Source: CAZYBU01 sp964645775 (GTDB lineage: Bacteria; Spirochaetota; UBA4802; UBA5550). Taken from it: 64,000 nt of DNA. Made by a program: the position numbers and the translations under genes. The notes under the pieces are model-generated. The model saw nothing but the letters and a program-made list of their open reading frames with translations, was not told where the DNA came from and ran no database searches. This document shows positions 26,488 to 35,090 of the stretch, in pieces (within the stretch, counting starts at the first letter, position 1; each line of letters opens with the position of its first letter). The DNA lies in the NCBI GenBank assembly GCA_964645775.1, contig CAZYBU010000014.1:10261-74260 (forward strand), read 5' to 3'.

Positions 26488-26895
26488 ATGTTTGCCTATC
26501 ACGCGTACAACGACCTTGCTCAGCTTCGAGACCTCGTGAACGCCTACTTTAACGAGGCTGCTACACAGAGGCTTCGGACTGAGTTTCCCCTGGTCAACCT
26601 CTATGAAGGGGATGATGAGGTTGAGGTGCAGGCCGTTATTCCAGGTCTTGCCTCTGATCAAGTGAATATCGAGCTGGCGGATAACAGCCTTATTATTGAA
26701 GGCGAAAAGAAAGAGGATTACACCGACGAGCCCTATATGAGAAGGGAGCGGCAGTTCGGAACCTTTAAGCGTTCCATTAAACTTCCCTACAGGGTAGATC
26801 CTGAGAAGGTGAAAGCGGAACTGCAGGATGGAATCCTTACAATCCGTCTTGAGAAAAGCGAAGAAGCGCGTCCACGTAGAATCGCTATCAGGTAA
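26488..26895 (+). CDS. Small heat-shock protein, Hsp20 2
   Basis: The protein has 135 residues, with AAGGAGG seven bases before the ATG. The crystallin domain spans about 30-125: PLVNLYEGDDEVEVQAVIPG, NSLIIEGEKKEDY, FGTFKRSIKLPYRVDPEKV and GILTIRLEKSEEARPRRI. It resembles the third copy in the C-terminal strand (SEExxPRxI) more than the first, so copies 2 and 3 look like a later duplication or a paired hetero-oligomer. The N-terminal arm is short (FAYHAYNDLAQLRDLVNAYF). Confidence 0.94.
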   Translation: MFAYHAYNDLAQLRDLVNAYFNEAATQRLRTEFPLVNLYEGDDEVEVQAVIPGLASDQVNIELADNSLIIEGEKKEDYTDEPYMRRERQFGTFKRSIKLPYRVDPEKVKAELQDGILTIRLEKSEEARPRRIAIR

Positions 26896-26906
26896 GGAGG
26901 TAAGAG

Positions 26907-27284
26907 ATGAGCGCAACAAAACAGAAGGAACTGACGAAAAGGGAAGCTTCATACCCGTCCATTCTTCCCCTGGTCGATATCTATGAGACGGATAATGAAT
27001 ATACTCTCAAGATGGAAGTTCCCGGAGTCCGCAGGGAGGATGTGGATGTTACTCTTAACGACAATGAGCTTGAGGTGAAGGCGAAGGTAACTAACCGGGA
27101 ACACGACGGGCGGGAGACCCTGTATCAGGAGTTTGACGCCGAGAGTTACCAGAGAAACTTCCGCGTCGGTAATGACATCGACCGGAATGGGATCGAGGCT
27201 GAGCTTTCCAATGGTGTTCTGACCCTTCGTCTCCAGAAGAGTGAAGAGGTCAAACCGAGAAAAATTCAGATCAACGCGAAGTAA
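26907..27284 (+). CDS. Small heat-shock protein, Hsp20 3
   Basis: The protein has 125 residues, with AAGGAGG before the ATG. The crystallin domain is about 22-115: PLVDIYETDNEYTLKMEVPG, EDVDVTLNDNELEVKAKV and GVLTLRLQKSEEVKPRKI. The arm before it is short and charged. It lies 11 bases after copy 2 and ends 27 bases before a hairpin terminator, closing the CIRCE-controlled operon. Confidence 0.94.
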   Translation: MSATKQKELTKREASYPSILPLVDIYETDNEYTLKMEVPGVRREDVDVTLNDNELEVKAKVTNREHDGRETLYQEFDAESYQRNFRVGNDIDRNGIEAELSNGVLTLRLQKSEEVKPRKIQINAK

Positions 27285-27311
27285 CGCGTTTGAGGATAGA
27301 TATTCAGGCTG

Positions 27312-27339
27312 AGGAGGGTGTCCGGAAGGGCGCCCTCCT
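27312..27339 (+). terminator. Hairpin terminator of the hsp20 operon
   Basis: AGGAGGGTG (27312-27320) pairs with CGCCCTCCT (27331-27339) across a 10-base loop. The U-tract is weak (TTATTAGT). It lies between convergent genes and may serve both strands. Confidence 0.65.
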
Positions 27340-27341
27340 TA

Positions 27342-28421
27342 TTAGTCCGATTGCCTCGACAGGATAATTTCCTGCGTTGGGAAGGCGAATTCAATACCTT
27401 CTTTGCGAAAGGTGCGCACGAGTTCAAGATTAATGGTTGCCTGGATGCTCCTGTACATGTTGTAATCAGCCAGTTCAATGTAATAGACGACTTCAAAAAT
27501 CAGGGCAAAGTCTCCGAAGGAGTGAAAGTTTACCCGGTCAACGCGTATCTGTTCGATGGTATCAATGATTTCTTTGACCATCTCTTCGACCTTTTCAATT
27601 TTCTCAAGAGGCGTTTCGTACTTGATGCCGAACTTGAAAGAGACCCTCCGTTCGTTCATGGTCTTGTAGTTGCGGATTCTCGATGCGGTAAGGTCCTTGT
27701 TGGAGAAGACAAGCTCTTCCCCGGAGAGGCTGCGGAGACGGGTCGTCTTGATCCCGGTCTTCTCAACCACCCCCATGTACTCCCCGACGATGATGAAATC
27801 GCCCACTTCAAAGGGTTTGTCCAGAAAGATGGAAAAGTAGCTGAAGATATCGCCCAGGATGGCCTGAGCCGCGAAGGCGATGGCCACACCGCCTATACCG
27901 AGACCGGTCAGGAGACCGGATATCTGGACCCCGAGATTGTCCAGGACAATAAGAAGGGCCAGGGTCCAACCCGCGATCTTCAGAAGAACGGAAAGGGCCT
28001 GGTAAGCGCTGGCCCGGGACTCTCCGTCATCCTTCAGCATTCTCTGGCGAAGGATGAAGAGCAGGATGTCGAGAACGAAACGAAGGATAAGAACGGCAAG
28101 GAGGACCACGAGGACGACTTTCCCTATCTTTTCCAGGCCGGACGGCATGGAGAGGCCACGGGTGCTCATATAAAGAAGTATAATGATCAGGATAGGGCCT
28201 GACTTACTCCTGAGAGAGTCAATGATGGTGTCGTCGATCTGGTAGGTCGATTTTCTCGCCCAGGATTCAACCCGGCTGAAAATGTACTTTCGAATAATTA
28301 AGAGTACCGCCGTACCTCCCAGAAAGAGAATCAGGGCGCCTATGTAATCGAGAAGGGTATTGCCGAAAATGATTCGACTGTTGGAGATAAACTCCCACAG
28401 GGAATTAAGGTGTGCTTCCAT
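27342..28421 (-). CDS. MscS-family mechanosensitive channel
   Basis: The protein has 359 residues. Membrane helices lie at about 22-42, 70-90 and 95-125, followed by the pore helix region ending in LLTGLGIGGVAIAFAAQAILG, whose small-residue packing is typical of MscS TM3. The cytoplasmic beta-domain starts FSIFLDKPFEVGDFIIVGEYMGVVE and continues through RLRSLSGEELVFSNKDLTAS and FEVVYYIELADYNMYRSIQ. The channel relieves turgor on osmotic downshock. There is no periplasmic sensor extension. It is divergent from the YheT-like gene. Confidence 0.93.
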   Translation of the reverse strand: MEAHLNSLWEFISNSRIIFGNTLLDYIGALILFLGGTAVLLIIRKYIFSRVESWARKSTYQIDDTIIDSLRSKSGPILIIILLYMSTRGLSMPSGLEKIGKVVLVVLLAVLILRFVLDILLFILRQRMLKDDGESRASAYQALSVLLKIAGWTLALLIVLDNLGVQISGLLTGLGIGGVAIAFAAQAILGDIFSYFSIFLDKPFEVGDFIIVGEYMGVVEKTGIKTTRLRSLSGEELVFSNKDLTASRIRNYKTMNERRVSFKFGIKYETPLEKIEKVEEMVKEIIDTIEQIRVDRVNFHSFGDFALIFEVVYYIELADYNMYRSIQATINLELVRTFRKEGIEFAFPTQEIILSRQSD

Positions 28422-28583
28422 GGTATCCTGCCTGTTTATCGGAACTTCCCGTCAGGTTCTCCCGAATGGGCTATCTACTTCAATGAAAAAATGGGATTAT
28501 GACGCCGGAAAAGTCCTTGAGGCGGGATGTTCAGGAATGGCAATGTCCACAGAAGACCTACTTGTCAATCAGGAGTGAATCTG

Positions 28584-29537
28584 ATGAATACATTTGATCC
28601 GCCCTTCTATCTTAGAAATCCGGCCCTGCAGACTGTTCTAAACAGTACCCGTCTGCGAAACCCGGGGAGTAGCGGCCTGGAAACGAACGGTGTCGAGAAG
28701 CATCTGATTACAGGTGAAGGAATAAAACTGCAATACTTTGAGTCTTCACAACCCGGCCCGGGGAAGAGGACCGTTATACTGCTTCCCGGCTGGGAGGGAA
28801 GCCATGAATCAGCCTATATCGTGAATACCGGCCGTTACCTTTTTAACAGGGGATACTCCGTGATTCGCTTTAATCCGAGGGACCACGGGACAAGCCATTC
28901 CTTCAACCAGGGTCTCTTTTACGGCACCCTTCTTGAAGAGACCTTTGATGCCGTCAGGATACTTGTCGAGGAGAGAAAGGAGCAGAACGTTTTTCTTGCC
29001 GGTTTCTCCCTGGGCGCCAATTTTACCCTGAGAATCGCGCGGGAGGCCTCCCGGAGAAAATTCCATGGAGTGAAAGGATACCTGGCCGTGAACCCTCCCC
29101 TGGATCCGGACCTTTCGACCCGGGCCATCGATGATCATCCGCTGCTGAGAAAATACTTTATGAGAAAGTGGAAACGATCCCTTATAATCAAACAACGCCA
29201 TTTTCCCGATTTGTACGAACTGGAAGACGTTCTGGCCATGGAGACCCTTATGGAGATGACCGGTCTTCTGATAGAAAAATACACGGACTACCGTGGCCCG
29301 TCGGATTACTTCAGTCACTATACCATCAAGAGGAACGCCCTCAGGGAGGTTACGGTTCCCTTAACGATTCTCATGTCCCGGGACGACCCTGTCATTCCCT
29401 ATAAGGATTTCACGGACCTGGAGCTTTCCCCATCCACGGAACTGGTCATCCAGAGGTATGGCGGCCATTGCGGGTATATAAGCGGACTTTCTCTCGGGTC
29501 GTGGTACCAGCCCTTTATGGCGGAAATTTTCCGTTAA
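28584..29537 (+). CDS. YheT-like alpha/beta hydrolase
   Basis: The protein is about 317 residues from ATG 28584 (CAGGAG upstream). The order is typical of the YheT/UPF0017 esterase group: N-terminal FDPPFYLRNPALQTVLNS, oxyanion region LLPGWEGSHES, RFNPRDHGTSH, nucleophile elbow AGFSLGANFTL, acid DDPVIPYKDF and final His in GGHCGYISG. The reaction is ester hydrolysis, with the natural substrate not established for the family. There is no signal peptide. It stands alone downstream of the divergent mscS promoter region. Confidence 0.9.
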   Translation: MNTFDPPFYLRNPALQTVLNSTRLRNPGSSGLETNGVEKHLITGEGIKLQYFESSQPGPGKRTVILLPGWEGSHESAYIVNTGRYLFNRGYSVIRFNPRDHGTSHSFNQGLFYGTLLEETFDAVRILVEERKEQNVFLAGFSLGANFTLRIAREASRRKFHGVKGYLAVNPPLDPDLSTRAIDDHPLLRKYFMRKWKRSLIIKQRHFPDLYELEDVLAMETLMEMTGLLIEKYTDYRGPSDYFSHYTIKRNALREVTVPLTILMSRDDPVIPYKDFTDLELSPSTELVIQRYGGHCGYISGLSLGSWYQPFMAEIFR

Positions 29538-29943
29538 AAAATTCTTGAGTCCTCTCCGGTTCCTCTGCATTATACAAATAATGGGAGAAGAGAGGAAGAC
29601 GACCCTTGAAGGTTCCTTTATTTTTTTCCCGTCAGTCGTCCTGAAAGGTTTGATATCACATTCTTCTCCGTCGTAAAGAGCCTGATCTTGAGTACGTTTT
29701 CCCATCCTGCTGAAACGGGTATATGTATAATCACCTCGGGCAACGCGTTTTTGAAGATACACGGCAATTATACCTCAGGATGTTTTTACGTGTGGACAAA
29801 TCCCGTCGCCGAAACGGCGAAAATAATTGAGTTTTTTATGGAAAATTCCAGTCCCGCTGAAAATGAATCGTTTTATCTGTATAAAAGGATTTACACCCGG
29901 AGAGGGTGTTGATATTGGTCCCTTCTACCAACTGTGAGGTTTT
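29538..29943. other. 406-base intergenic stretch with conserved element and hairpin
   Basis: I see no convincing gene here. It holds conserved element copy B (29764-29790) and a small hairpin TCGCCG/CGGCGA (29806-29820) with an AAA loop, then an A/T-rich stretch. A GAGG ribosome site lies directly before the GAF-SpoIIE gene. Confidence 0.6.
29764..29790 (-). repeat. 27-bp conserved element, copy B
   Basis: On the plus strand it begins GCAATTATACCTCAGG and ends in TTTTTACG; 23 of 27 positions match copy A. It lies 153 bases upstream of the GAF-SpoIIE phosphatase. The minus-strand reading contains TATAAT (29767-29772), but no minus-strand gene follows. Confidence 0.65.
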
Positions 29944-31689
29944 ATGATGGATATATCCCGGATAGGCGAGATACCCAGGAAGATTAATTCTCGACTGGAA
30001 CTTTCCGAACTCCTTAACGTGATAATGGACACGGCCAAGGAACTCCTCCGTGCCGAGGGGGCCTCCCTGCTCCTTCATGACAAGAATTCCGATGAACTGA
30101 TTTTCAATGTCGTTATCGGGGAAAAGGGCCGGATCATCGAGGGGGAGAGGATCCCACGTGGTCGAGGCATAGCCGGTACCGTGGCCCAGTCAGGAGAGGC
30201 AGTGATCGTGGATAACGTGCAGGAAGATCCCCGTTTTTACCGGGAGATCGACCGCATGAGCAGTTTTGAAACCAGGAACATCCTCTGTCTTCCCATGAGC
30301 GTGGCCGGAGACCTGATCGGAGTCCTGGAAGTGGTAAACACCATGGACAGGGAGGGTTTTAATCATGAGGACCTGGAAGTGGCGGAGTATCTGGCTGACC
30401 AGGCCGCCATCGCCATAGACAACCGGAGGCTCCAGGATGAGCTGAATAACCGCATTCATGAACTGACTACCCTCTATCATGTCTCCCAGGCCCTTTCGCT
30501 GACCCGCAGGGATTCCATGGATATATTTACCGGCGTGCTGGAGGCGGTTAGGAATCTTATGAGAGTTGAACGGGCTTCCCTCTTTTTCGTGAATGAAGGG
30601 GGTAAGGACCTGACCTGTGTTGCGTGCGAGGGCCTGCCGGACGACCTGCAGGGGGCCTCTGTCCCTGTTGAAAAATCTATCGTGGGGCATGTCCTGACCA
30701 CGGCCGATCCTCTCATGGTGGTGGACATCGCAAGGGATATCCCTCCCGCACTTATGGTGAATTCCGGCAAGTACCTTACGGGGTCCTTTATAGCCGTACC
30801 CATTATCGTGAATAACCGGCCTATCGGCGTTTTGAACGTTTCGGACAAGAAGAGCGGGAACAGTTTCGATTCATTTGATCTCAGGGTCCTCTCCACCATC
30901 GCCACGCAGGTGGGGGACGCCTATATGAACCAGAAGAATTACCAGGAATCACGCTCCAGGGAACGACTGGACGAGGAGATACATATTGCGGCTGAACTTC
31001 AGAAGAAGATCATCCCGGAGATACCGGCCACTTACGCAGGACATCATCTGGCCTCCTGCTATATTCCGGCCAAGATGGTTGGGGGAGACTTTTATGACTT
31101 CTTTATCTTCGATGACACAAAATACGGTATCCTGGTGGCAGACGTTTCGGGTAAAGGTATTCCGGCTGCCATGTTCATGGGGCTGGCCAGGAATATCGTC
31201 CGATCCGAGAGCCGAATCTACAGTTCGCCCGCCCAGCTCCTGCGTCAGTCGAACCGCTATATCTGGGAAGACTCGGAACATGGCATGTTTGTCACCCTTT
31301 TCTACGCCATGGTCGACGCTCATAACGGCCTGATCACCTATGGAAGCGCCGGTCATAACAACCAGTATCTTCTCCGCTCCGGAGAAGATACTGTTGAAAA
31401 ACTCAAAGCGTCCGGCAAGCCCCTGGGAATCGATACCGACTTTGCCTTTGAAGAGAAGATCGTCCTCTTCAAGCCGGGTGACAGGCTGGTCCTTTGCAGT
31501 GACGGGGTGATCGAGTCCCATGACCCGACGGTTCATCTCGACAGGAACGAGGAGACCTTCCTGGACGAACTAGTCCGTCTCAGGGACCTGTCTCCCTCAG
31601 AGATGATCGACGCTATCCAGGGTTCCCGTGACTTCGATGAGTATGGTGAGCATCACGATGACTTCACCCTGCTCATAATCGGATTCTGA
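29944..31689 (+). CDS. GAF-GAF-SpoIIE/PP2C phosphatase
   Basis: The protein has 581 residues. GAF 1 (about 15-160) includes AEGASLLLHDKNSDELIFNV and RGIAGTVAQSGEAVIVDNV. GAF 2 (about 175-330) includes VERASLFFVNEGGKDLTCVA. The PPM/SpoIIE phosphatase (about 355-580) has AELQKKIIPE, GGDFYDFFIFD, VADVSGKGIPAAMFMG, GSAGHNNQYLL, LCSDGVIESHDP and HHDDFTLLII, with the metal-binding Asp residues present. It is a soluble sensor-phosphatase expected to dephosphorylate a STAS antagonist protein. Three STAS genes are in the window but none adjacent. A GAGG site precedes the ATG. Confidence 0.93.
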   Translation: MMDISRIGEIPRKINSRLELSELLNVIMDTAKELLRAEGASLLLHDKNSDELIFNVVIGEKGRIIEGERIPRGRGIAGTVAQSGEAVIVDNVQEDPRFYREIDRMSSFETRNILCLPMSVAGDLIGVLEVVNTMDREGFNHEDLEVAEYLADQAAIAIDNRRLQDELNNRIHELTTLYHVSQALSLTRRDSMDIFTGVLEAVRNLMRVERASLFFVNEGGKDLTCVACEGLPDDLQGASVPVEKSIVGHVLTTADPLMVVDIARDIPPALMVNSGKYLTGSFIAVPIIVNNRPIGVLNVSDKKSGNSFDSFDLRVLSTIATQVGDAYMNQKNYQESRSRERLDEEIHIAAELQKKIIPEIPATYAGHHLASCYIPAKMVGGDFYDFFIFDDTKYGILVADVSGKGIPAAMFMGLARNIVRSESRIYSSPAQLLRQSNRYIWEDSEHGMFVTLFYAMVDAHNGLITYGSAGHNNQYLLRSGEDTVEKLKASGKPLGIDTDFAFEEKIVLFKPGDRLVLCSDGVIESHDPTVHLDRNEETFLDELVRLRDLSPSEMIDAIQGSRDFDEYGEHHDDFTLLIIGF

Positions 31690-31696
31690 GCGGGAC

Positions 31697-32740
31697 CTAC
31701 CACCGGTTAAAGACATCCTCCGCGAAACCGAGAACCCTCTCCAGTTTCAAGGTCTCTCCGTTGTCCAGTTTTACCTTTCCCGAGAAATATCCGAAGACCT
31801 GATGCTGGAAGGATGAAAAAATCAGCAGGTTCGTGGTGCCGTGCCGGTCAACAACCGGCTCGAAATCGAGCTCCAGTCGATTTTCATTGCTCTCGAACCT
31901 CCACGGTTTCATGTAATCCTTTTCATCGAAGTGGAAAGTGACCTCGTCGAGTTTATGGACCCTGCCGTCAAGGAAGAGTAGGTTCTCGGAAGCGGGGGTC
32001 CGGTCACTGAAACCGTAGCCCAGGTTGAACCCGAATCTTTTTCCGTCTATCCGCGCGGAGAGTGAGCTCCAGTACCAGCGGTTCTGATAAGTCCAGTATC
32101 CCCTTCCCCAGTCCAGGCAGGCGAAGGAATCCTCCGGGGAAAAGCGGAAGGTACGTTCTCCCAGGATGACCTGGCCGTCGGCCGGCATGCAGTTTATCTT
32201 CTGGTTGTAGTAAAAGGCCTTCCTGTTCTTTTCCCAGGATGTGGCGATGTTCATCGACTCGTCTTCCGGGAACTGCTGGAGAGTAAGGTGCGCTTTCAGA
32301 CCCCGGTCCCCGTCGGGTGATTCGAAGGATGGGGCCTCCATGATGAGGGTACGTGTATCCTGCCCCCTGATAAACCGTATGGAGAACGTTTTGTCCGAGT
32401 AGACGAGGTCTCCCTCTGCCGATGAGGAGGGGAAGCCGATTTTCCCGCGGGTGAGTAGTTTAAGGGAATCGATCTGGCGGAAGGTGCCCCTGTTGAAATC
32501 GAGCCAGCAGATGGCAATCGCTGCGGCGTAACTGAGATCGGAGAGGGTGACGGTTATGCCGTACCCGGCATCATGGGAAATGATGGCGTAGTAGTCCCAT
32601 TCCTTGACGCGGTGCCATGAGGCCTGTATTCGGGAACGATCGTACCGCCAGTAGGGATGGCGGGCCCAGCCTTCTTCCGTTATGTGTCCTCTTTCATCAA
32701 GTAGAGGTAAAGGTCTGATTATCTCATTCTGGCTGGTCAT
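31697..32740 (-). CDS. DUF2804 family protein
   Basis: The protein is about 347 residues from ATG 32740; an earlier in-frame start exists, but the added residues do not look native. The sequence follows the DUF2804 family: opening IIRPLPLLDERGHITEEGWA, then RVKEWDYYAIIS, FSPEDSFACLDWGRGYWTYQ, RFGFNLGYGF and FGYFSGKVKLDNGETL. It is beta-rich and related to the lipocalin-like AttH/crtC fold. The biochemical role is unknown; a lipid or hydrophobic ligand is a guess from the fold. There is no signal peptide. It converges on the GAF-SpoIIE gene with 7 bases between. Confidence 0.85.
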   Translation of the reverse strand: MTSQNEIIRPLPLLDERGHITEEGWARHPYWRYDRSRIQASWHRVKEWDYYAIISHDAGYGITVTLSDLSYAAAIAICWLDFNRGTFRQIDSLKLLTRGKIGFPSSSAEGDLVYSDKTFSIRFIRGQDTRTLIMEAPSFESPDGDRGLKAHLTLQQFPEDESMNIATSWEKNRKAFYYNQKINCMPADGQVILGERTFRFSPEDSFACLDWGRGYWTYQNRWYWSSLSARIDGKRFGFNLGYGFSDRTPASENLLFLDGRVHKLDEVTFHFDEKDYMKPWRFESNENRLELDFEPVVDRHGTTNLLIFSSFQHQVFGYFSGKVKLDNGETLKLERVLGFAEDVFNRW

Positions 32741-32983
32741 TGGCAGGATCACGCTCCCTTTTTGGCGAACTTTACACAATACCTTCGCCACAGGCAAGAA
32801 GTAAAATTTCAATGGAGATTATATCGAAGTTTACATGTTCCCTCCTGTCCGGGCTATCGATCCTGTATGATGGTAAATTTGTCAATCTTCAGTGAGGTTT
32901 CGTCTCTTTCTTATTCAGGCCGCCGGTTTTCCTTTTCTCCCGGTACTTACCTGGTTAAAAATACTATTCATAAGAAACGGGGA

Positions 32984-33295
32984 TCACCATCGTATTATCC
33001 GGACCAGGTCCCAGGCCGGTTCTTCGTAGGGATGAACCTCCTTCAGGGCAGCGATGACGTCTCCGGCCCGCTCTTCTTCCAGAAGTATTTCAACTCGTAT
33101 CTCTTCGACTTCGTGAAGCTCGCCGATTGATCCCAGGGCCGGAGAACTTCCCTCCAGGGGACGGAACTCTCCTCTTCCCGTGACCTGCCAGCAGGCCCGG
33201 TCGTAGTTTCCCAGTTTACCCGCTCCCTTTTGGAAAAGGGCCTCCTTGACGTTTTCGGCATCTCCGGCGGGGACATAGAAGGTCAGCTTGAACAT
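32984..33295 (-). CDS. Stand-alone NIF3/YqfO-type insert domain protein
   Basis: The protein has 103 residues. It matches the PII/CutA-like domain inserted in the YqfO branch of the NIF3 family: MFKLTFYVPAGDAENVKEAL, GAGKLGNYDRACWQVTGRGE, FRPLEGSSPALG and EVHPYEEPAWDLV. Full NIF3 proteins carry this domain between two halves of a metal-binding fold; here it stands alone and is complete, as in several bacteria. Function is unknown, and a ligand-binding or regulatory trimer is plausible. It lies on the same strand as DUF2804, 243 bases apart. Confidence 0.87.
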   Translation of the reverse strand: MFKLTFYVPAGDAENVKEALFQKGAGKLGNYDRACWQVTGRGEFRPLEGSSPALGSIGELHEVEEIRVEILLEEERAGDVIAALKEVHPYEEPAWDLVRIIRW

Positions 33296-33706
33296 GATTC
33301 CTCTTTCTGCGTTAGTATCGATAGAGTATAGGATTATAATGCCGGGGTAAAGATTAATTCGAGGGAGATAGAGACAGGGAGTTTAACGGTTCGATGAGGC
33401 ATGCTATAAGGGGATGACATCTTCTTTTCTACCTTGTTCAGGGGATGAGGAGGCGATTACCGTCAATTTTTCGTATTTTCTTGCCTCCTGGAAGGATTAG
33501 TTCTTGAATTCATGGGTGAATCCCCTATAAATTGCAGGTGACAACCACCAGCATATGATAGGTATAGTTCGGTAAGATGAAACAACCGGCAGGTTAATGC
33601 CTGGTTCAAGCAGGGATAGTTATGTGGGTGGTAAAGGTATTTCTGGTAGAGTATTCTATTGGTCGGTGGTCATAGATCACGATCATATAATAAATGGAGG
33701 TAGCAC
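33296..33706. other. 411-base intergenic stretch with nested inverted repeats
   Basis: I see no gene. Inverted arms occur at TAAGGGGAT (33407-33415) with ATCCCCTATA (33520-33529), and AGGAGGC (33448-33454) with GCCTCCT (33483-33489). A smaller hairpin (AACCGG-CAGG with CCTGGTT) lies near 33585. TATAAT occurs at 33686-33691 and GGAGG just before the transporter start. The layout could be a structured leader for the transporter; I do not recognise a riboswitch class. Confidence 0.5.
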
Positions 33707-34963
33707 ATGAACAAGCCTAAGGTCATGAACCGCTGGTTCGTCGTGATAGGGGCCGTGTTGATGCAACTTGCCCTGGGGGCAATCTACGCATGGTCAGTAT
33801 TTACTCCCCCTCTGACGGAAGCGGGCTGGTCCAAGACCGAGACACAGATCGTTTTCTCTGTAGGACTCGCATTCTTTGCCATCGTAATGGTCTGGGCCGG
33901 TAAACAGCTTAAGACCCTCGGACCCCGCAAGCTCGCTATCGCGAGTGGTATCGTACTTGGAGGCGGGTACTTTTTGGCCGGTCTCTTCGGCGGGACCAGT
34001 TTTCCTGCTCTTGTTATCTTTATCGGCGTTATCGGTGGTTCCGGTATCGGTCTTGGATATGTCGTGCCCATCGCCGTGGGAATGAGATGGTTCCCGGATA
34101 AAAAGGGTATGATAACCGGTCTTGCTGTGGCAGGTTTCGGTTTCGGCGCCATGGGATGGGTCAAGATGGCCGGTGCCTGGGGCCATCTTATCGAGAATCT
34201 GGGTCTTCCGGCCACCTTTATGATTTACGGTGTCGCCTTCGCGGCCATGATCATTATCGGTGGTATCGTTATGATCTTTCCTCCCGATGGATGGAAACCG
34301 GAAGGATATGAAGAAGCCGCACTGGATGCCAGTGGACAGGCCGCGGAAGGTACGGTCAATTTTGAAAGCGGACAGATGCTTAAGAAGCCCCAGTTCTATC
34401 TCATCTGGCTCACCTTCTTTGTCGGAGCCAGTGCCGGTCTCATGAGTATCGGGCTTATGAAGCTCTATCCCATGGAGGCCCTCCAGGCTGCCGGTTACAG
34501 TGAACTCCAGGCCAGCGCCCTGGCCGGAACTGCCATGGCTGTCTTTTTCAGTCTCGCTAACGGCCTGGGACGAATCGGATGGGGCCTCATCAGCGACAAG
34601 CTTGGAAGAAAGCTTTCCATCGCAATCATGACCGGAACGCAGGGTATCGTAGTTCTTGCCTTTACCTTTATGGCCGGAGTTCCCGCGCTTCTGTTTCTTG
34701 GCGCGGCACTCATCGGTTTCAACTTCGGCGGTAACTTCGCCCTCTTCCCGGCTATGACAGCTGATACCTTCGGGACCAAGAACGTGGGCGATAACTATCC
34801 CTTTATATTCCTCTCCTACGGTGTGGGCGGTATCGTCGGCCCCGTCCTGGGTGGAATGCTGGGTGACCTGGGTAACTTCCCTCTCGCCTTTACCATCCTG
34901 GGTATCGCGTGTATCGCGGGAGCCATTATGATTTCCATGGTGAAGAGGCCTCTCAAGGTTTGA
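33707..34963 (+). CDS. MFS transporter, oxalate/formate antiporter (OFA) family
   Basis: The protein has 418 residues and 12 predicted membrane helices. The OFA signature is clear: N-terminal GAVLMQLALGAIYAWSVFTP, then GGSGIGLGYVVPIAVGMRWF, PDKKGMITGLAVAGFGFGA, and RIGWGLISDKLGRK. The family moves small carboxylates (oxalate, formate, lactate, others), and the substrate here cannot be set. Unusually for a lone gene it has a long structured leader and a very strong terminator, which suggests independent and regulated expression. A GGAGG site lies before the ATG. Confidence 0.9.
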   Translation: MNKPKVMNRWFVVIGAVLMQLALGAIYAWSVFTPPLTEAGWSKTETQIVFSVGLAFFAIVMVWAGKQLKTLGPRKLAIASGIVLGGGYFLAGLFGGTSFPALVIFIGVIGGSGIGLGYVVPIAVGMRWFPDKKGMITGLAVAGFGFGAMGWVKMAGAWGHLIENLGLPATFMIYGVAFAAMIIIGGIVMIFPPDGWKPEGYEEAALDASGQAAEGTVNFESGQMLKKPQFYLIWLTFFVGASAGLMSIGLMKLYPMEALQAAGYSELQASALAGTAMAVFFSLANGLGRIGWGLISDKLGRKLSIAIMTGTQGIVVLAFTFMAGVPALLFLGAALIGFNFGGNFALFPAMTADTFGTKNVGDNYPFIFLSYGVGGIVGPVLGGMLGDLGNFPLAFTILGIACIAGAIMISMVKRPLKV

Positions 34964-34994
34964 GACTGAGGAGATTATAGAAAAGATAAACAAA

Positions 34995-35024
34995 AAGAGG
35001 GTGTCCAATAAGGGCACCCTCTTT
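34995..35024 (+). terminator. Strong rho-independent terminator
   Basis: AAAGAGGGTGTCC (34995-35007) pairs with GGGCACCCTCTTT (35012-35024), a 13-bp stem with one G-U pair and a 4-base loop, followed by AATTTT. It ends the OFA transporter transcript and may also stop the convergent CNNM gene. Confidence 0.88.
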
Positions 35025-35090
35025 AATTTTGTGCGAGGTGTTCTCCTGGATGATTTGACTTCCCGGATACCGTTTTTTTTCTTCATTTAA

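Noticed and set aside
27318..28202. A 294-codon open frame antisense to mscS
   Set aside because: The MscS assignment is secure; the antisense product is charged and unlike any family.
28483..28578. A 31-codon frame just before the YheT-like gene
   Set aside because: It has no ribosome site and no similarity I can see, and ends at the position expected of leader sequence; too short to support.
29688..29912. A 74-codon frame upstream of the GAF-SpoIIE gene
   Set aside because: It runs through the conserved 27-bp element and a hairpin, and lacks a ribosome site.
33794..35086. A 430-codon open frame antisense to the OFA transporter
   Set aside because: It is polar and low-complexity (His, Asp, Gly, Ser rich), matches no family and mirrors the codon bias of the transporter on the other strand.
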